Of a stretch of DNA of 64,000 bases, positions 61,015 to 64,000 are shown in pieces (the first letter of the stretch is position 1; every line of letters starts with the position of its first letter). Under the pieces are notes generated by a model. The model searched no databases and was not told the DNA's origin. It worked only from the letters and a program-made list of their open reading frames with translations. The DNA is taken from positions 186,001 through 250,000 of the forward strand of contig NZ_AQXB01000001.1 in the NCBI RefSeq assembly GCF_000375365.1, given 5' to 3'. The stretch is from Corynebacterium mastitidis DSM 44356 (lineage in GTDB: Bacteria > Actinomycetota > Actinomycetes > Mycobacteriales > Mycobacteriaceae). Position numbers and translations under genes: made by a program.

Positions 61015-62493
61015 TCATCGGCCCGCGCCCTCGGCGGAGTCGCGCGCCGCCACGCGCAGCGCGGCGGCGGCGAACATGTCTCCACGCTGCCCCATCCCCG
61101 CGTACATGTCGAGCGAGGCCGCCGCCGGGGCCAGCAGCACCGCATCGCCCGGCCGGGCGGCGTCCCCGGCCAGCTCGGCCACCCGCGTCATCGCGGCGCG
61201 CGGGTCCGCCTCCTCCACCAGGTGCACCGGCACCCGGGGGGCATGGCGCTCGAGCGCCCGCGCGATGATCGCGCGATCCTGGCCCAGCACGATCGCCGCG
61301 CGCATGCGGTGCCCGTGCTCCCGGACAAGGTCGCTCACGTCCGCGCCCTTGAGCTGCCCCCCAGCCACCCACACCACCGATTCCTCGGCGGCCAGCGCGG
61401 CCTCGGCGGCGTGCGGGTTGGTGGCCTTGGAGTTATCCACCCAGCGCACCCCGCCATGCTCGCTAACCACCTGGCCCCGGTGTCCGGCCACCTGGAAGTC
61501 GCCCAGCGCCTCCGCGATCGCCTCCGGGGAGACCCCCCGGCTGCGGGCGATCGCCGCGGCCGCCAGGGCGTCGAGCACCCCGGCCGGCCCGGGGGGCTGA
61601 ATCCCCCGCGCCGGGGCCAGCCGCACGGGCTCGCCCCCCGTGGCGTCCACGAGGTATCCGTCCGCCACGCCCAGGCCGCCCGCCTCCGGGGCCCCCAGGC
61701 TAAAGGGCACGACGGCCGCGCCCAGGCCCAGGTCGTGGACCAGGCGGCGCACCTCCGCGTCGTCCATCCCGGCCACGGCCACCTCGCCGCGCAGCGCCTT
61801 GGCCTTGGCCAAGGCGTAGGCCTCGTAGGAACCGTGCCAGTCCAGGTGGTCCTCGGCCAGGTTGAGCAGCACCCCGGCGTCGGGGGTCAGCCGCTGGGAC
61901 CAGTGGAGCTGGAAGCTGGAGAGCTCGGCCACCAACACGTCCACCCGGGGCTGGGCGTGCAGGGCGTCGCTGACGGCCGTGCCGATGTTGCCCACCGCCT
62001 CCGCCCGGTGCCCCCCGCGCCGCATCATCGCGGCCAGCATGGCGGTGGTGGTGGTCTTGCCGTTGGTGCCCGTGACCACCAGCCAGGTGCGGCGGGGGCC
62101 AAAGACCTCGGCCTCGTCCAGCCGCCAGGCCAGCTCCACGTCGCCCATCACGGGGATCCCGCGCCGCCGGGCCGCCGCCAGCAGCTCCGCCTCGGGGTTC
62201 CACCCCGGGGAGGTCACCACCAGCGCGTAGTGGTCCAGGCGAGAGATCGCGGTGGCCACGTCCAGAGCGTGCGGCGCCCGGTCGTCCACGAGGGTGTAGT
62301 CCACGCCGATGGCGTCCAGCATCCGGGCGGTGGCCATGCCGGACACCCCGGCCCCGGCCACCGCGATAGGCCCGGCCAGTTCCCCGGGCACGGGATTGGT
62401 GGGCACGGGGTTGGCGGGCGCGGCCCCCTCGGGGACCGCCGACGCCTCGGGGGTTCCCGACATTGCAGAAGCGGAGTTCCTCTCCCGGCTCAT
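61015..62493 (-). CDS. murD: UDP-N-acetylmuramoyl-L-alanine--D-glutamate ligase
   Basis: 492 residues. [17 protein letters not shown] (UDP binding), [16 protein letters not shown] (ATP loop), [38 protein letters not shown] and [19 protein letters not shown]. It adds D-Glu to UDP-MurNAc-L-Ala. The ATG at 62493 overlaps the mraY stop (ATGA); an ATG at 62463 with GAGAGGAA upstream is a possible second start. Confidence 0.95.
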   Translation of the reverse strand: MSRERNSASAMSGTPEASAVPEGAAPANPVPTNPVPGELAGPIAVAGAGVSGMATARMLDAIGVDYTLVDDRAPHALDVATAISRLDHYALVVTSPGWNPEAELLAAARRRGIPVMGDVELAWRLDEAEVFGPRRTWLVVTGTNGKTTTTAMLAAMMRRGGHRAEAVGNIGTAVSDALHAQPRVDVLVAELSSFQLHWSQRLTPDAGVLLNLAEDHLDWHGSYEAYALAKAKALRGEVAVAGMDDAEVRRLVHDLGLGAAVVPFSLGAPEAGGLGVADGYLVDATGGEPVRLAPARGIQPPGPAGVLDALAAAAIARSRGVSPEAIAEALGDFQVAGHRGQVVSEHGGVRWVDNSKATNPHAAEAALAAEESVVWVAGGQLKGADVSDLVREHGHRMRAAIVLGQDRAIIARALERHAPRVPVHLVEEADPRAAMTRVAELAGDAARPGDAVLLAPAAASLDMYAGMGQRGDMFAAAALRVAARDSAEGAGR

Positions 62494-63626
62494 CGCGCCA
62501 GCACCCCCTGCGCCACCACGGTGTATTCGTCGGAGACGGCGATCCACTCCCCGTAGAACAGCGCCATGCCCACGGCCACGGCCAGGGCGGCGATGATCCA
62601 GAAGCGGATGACCACGGTGGTCTCCGCCCATCCGCCGTTTTCAAAGTGGTGGTGGATGGGCGCCATGCGGAAGAACCGCTTGCCGGTGGACTTAAACACC
62701 GCCACCTGGATGACCACGGAGGAGACCTCCATGACAAAGAGCACGCCGAAGAGGATCATGAGCAGCTCGGTGTGGGACACCACGGACAGGCCCGCCACGA
62801 GCCCGCCGAGGGCCAGGGAGCCGGTATCGCCCATGAAGATCTTGGCCGGGGCGGCGTTCCACCACAGAAAGCCCAGGCACGCGCCCAGGGCAGCGGCGCA
62901 GATCACGGCGAGGTCCAGCGGATCGCGCACCGAGTAGCAGCCCGAGGCGACCTCCTGGGAGCAGGAGTTGCGGTACTGCCAGAAGGTCAGCACCATGTAG
63001 CCGCCCATCACCAGCGCGGTGGTGCCCGCGGCCAGGCCGTCCAGGCCATCGGTGAGGTTCACCGCGTTGGACCACGCGGAGATCAGCACCACCATGAAGA
63101 CCACGAAGAACAGCAGGCCGATGCCCCCGCCGAAGGCGAGGTCCACGGTGGAGATGTCGCGGATGAAGGAGAGGTTGGTGGAGCCCGGGGTGATCCCGTC
63201 CTCATTGGGGAAGCGCAGGATGAGCACGGCGAACAGGATGCCCAGGAGGAGCTGGCCCACGAGCTTGCCCGTCTTGTTCAGGCCCAGGTTGCGGGCCTTA
63301 AAGAGCTTGATGGCGTCGTCCGCGAAGCCCAGCCCGCCCAGGCCCAGGGTGAGGGCGAGGACCAGGAGGCCGGAGGCCGTAAAGCCCCGCGACCCCGTCT
63401 GGGTGACCATGCCGTAGAGCCCGGACGCCCCGTAGCCCACCAGGATGCCCAGGATGAGGGCGATGCCCCCCATCGTGGGGGTGCCGCGCTTGCGCAGGTG
63501 CGACTGCGGACCGTCCTCGCGGATCTCCTGCCCCAGCCCCTCGCTGCTGAAGCGCCTGATGAGGACGGGGGTAGTCACGACGGAGACGAGGAAGCTAACG
63601 ATTCCTGCGATGATGATGTGGGTCAC
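62490..63626 (-). CDS. mraY: phospho-N-acetylmuramoyl-pentapeptide transferase
   Basis: 378 residues, about ten membrane helices. [76 protein letters not shown] and APIHHHFE are all conserved, including the catalytic and metal-binding aspartates. It makes lipid I from undecaprenyl phosphate. GTG at 63626 is preceded by GAAGGA. Confidence 0.97.
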   Translation of the reverse strand: MTHIIIAGIVSFLVSVVTTPVLIRRFSSEGLGQEIREDGPQSHLRKRGTPTMGGIALILGILVGYGASGLYGMVTQTGSRGFTASGLLVLALTLGLGGLGFADDAIKLFKARNLGLNKTGKLVGQLLLGILFAVLILRFPNEDGITPGSTNLSFIRDISTVDLAFGGGIGLLFFVVFMVVLISAWSNAVNLTDGLDGLAAGTTALVMGGYMVLTFWQYRNSCSQEVASGCYSVRDPLDLAVICAAALGACLGFLWWNAAPAKIFMGDTGSLALGGLVAGLSVVSHTELLMILFGVLFVMEVSSVVIQVAVFKSTGKRFFRMAPIHHHFENGGWAETTVVIRFWIIAALAVAVGMALFYGEWIAVSDEYTVVAQGVLAR

Positions 63627-63671
63627 GGGGGTCCTTCGCCTTATGTCCTACTGATATTTAAGGGATGTTGT

Positions 63672-64000
63672 CTAAGAGTTGTCCTGCGCCACCAGGCGCT
63701 GCGCCACCGCCCAGAGGCCCTGGGAGTGGGAGGCCTTGACCAGCACGGCGTCGCCCCGGCCCAGGCGGGCCTGAAGCTGCGTCACCGCCTCCTCGATGCC
63801 GGGCACCACACTGGTGGATACCCCGCCGGCGGCGGCCTCCCGCGCCATCGCGCGGCACGAGGGGCTTTCCCCCACCACCAGCAGCGAGCCGATGTGGTAG
63901 CGGGCCACCTCCCGGCCCAGCTCGCCGTGGGCGGCCTCGCTCTCCGCGCCGAGTTCGCTCATCTCGCCCAGCACGGCAAAGGACGCGGCCTCGGGCCGCG
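63672..64000 (-). CDS. murF: UDP-N-acetylmuramoyl-tripeptide--D-alanyl-D-alanine ligase (partial, C-terminus only)
   Basis: The window cuts off the N-terminal part. The visible ~108 residues carry the MurF signature FAVLGEMSELGAESEAAHGELGREVA and the C-terminal domain SLLVVGESPSCRAMAREAAAG...DAVLVKASHSQGLWAVAQRL. It adds D-Ala-D-Ala to the UDP-MurNAc tripeptide. It lies 45 bp upstream of mraY, as in other dcw clusters. Confidence 0.93.
   Translation of the reverse strand, partial: RPEAASFAVLGEMSELGAESEAAHGELGREVARYHIGSLLVVGESPSCRAMAREAAAGGVSTSVVPGIEEAVTQLQARLGRGDAVLVKASHSQGLWAVAQRLVAQDNS

Noticed and set aside
58432-62556. A 1374-codon open frame on the plus strand, antisense to murG, ftsW and murD
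   Set aside because: It lies opposite several well-identified genes. In G+C-rich DNA such antisense frames stay open by codon bias. Its product is low-complexity His/Gly/Arg-rich and has no domain.

Overview
The window reads as chromosomal DNA of a G+C-rich Corynebacterium. The order murF-mraY-murD-ftsW-murG-murC-ftsQ-ftsZ-pgeF-yggS-sepF-yggT-divIVA-ileS, and the order lgt / trpC-like / Trp-associated membrane protein / hisI-hisF-impA-hisA-hisH-MFS-hisB-hisC-hisD, match the known layout of corynebacterial chromosomes. GTG starts are frequent, stop/start overlaps (ATGA, TGATG) are common, and many genes appear leaderless, with a TAnnnT -10 box 6-8 nt before the start codon. The species cannot be named from the sequence alone.

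Left part (1-8.2 kb): an uncharacterised DUF6114/DUF6230 pair cut by the window edge, glutamate dehydrogenase (gdhA), glycerate kinase, a small conserved hypothetical, an M20 amidohydrolase, pyruvate kinase and lgt. The his region (8.2-19.5 kb, minus strand) holds almost all of histidine biosynthesis except hisG/hisE. Interspersed are a TrpC-like protein that has lost several catalytic residues, a Trp-operon-type membrane protein, an inositol-phosphatase-family protein, an MFS exporter and a lipoprotein/membrane-protein pair.

The middle (19.6-40.6 kb) is a mixture: a TetR regulator, a DEDDh exonuclease with a BRCT domain, a small alarmone synthetase homologue, a putative 31-residue microprotein, an S4 protein, YigZ, threonine dehydratase, a secreted hydrolase, a probably frameshifted membrane-protein gene, dnaE, rarD, rluD, lspA, three lipoproteins, asparaginase and dinB. 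Inside it lies an AlbA_2/GHKL-type ATPase regulator with less G+C-rich sequence, preceded by repeated operator-like elements and a perfect 19-bp inverted repeat.

From 40.6 to 47.3 kb there is a polyol-use island: xylB and a DeoR-type regulator diverge from an RbtT-type polyol permease and a mannitol/arabitol dehydrogenase. An RclA-like flavoprotein disulfide oxidoreductase follows. From 47.3 kb to the end comes ileS, controlled by a T-box leader, then divIVA, sepF and the division/cell-wall (dcw) cluster, read on the minus strand and ending in a truncated murF.

The main points for a second look are the repeat-flanked AlbA_2 ATPase, the catalytically degenerate TrpC relic, the microprotein, the DUF6114/DUF6230 pair, the ileS T-box with a possible Shine-Dalgarno sequestrator, and the widespread leaderless gene architecture. 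No CRISPR array, prophage, transposase, tRNA or rRNA gene was seen.
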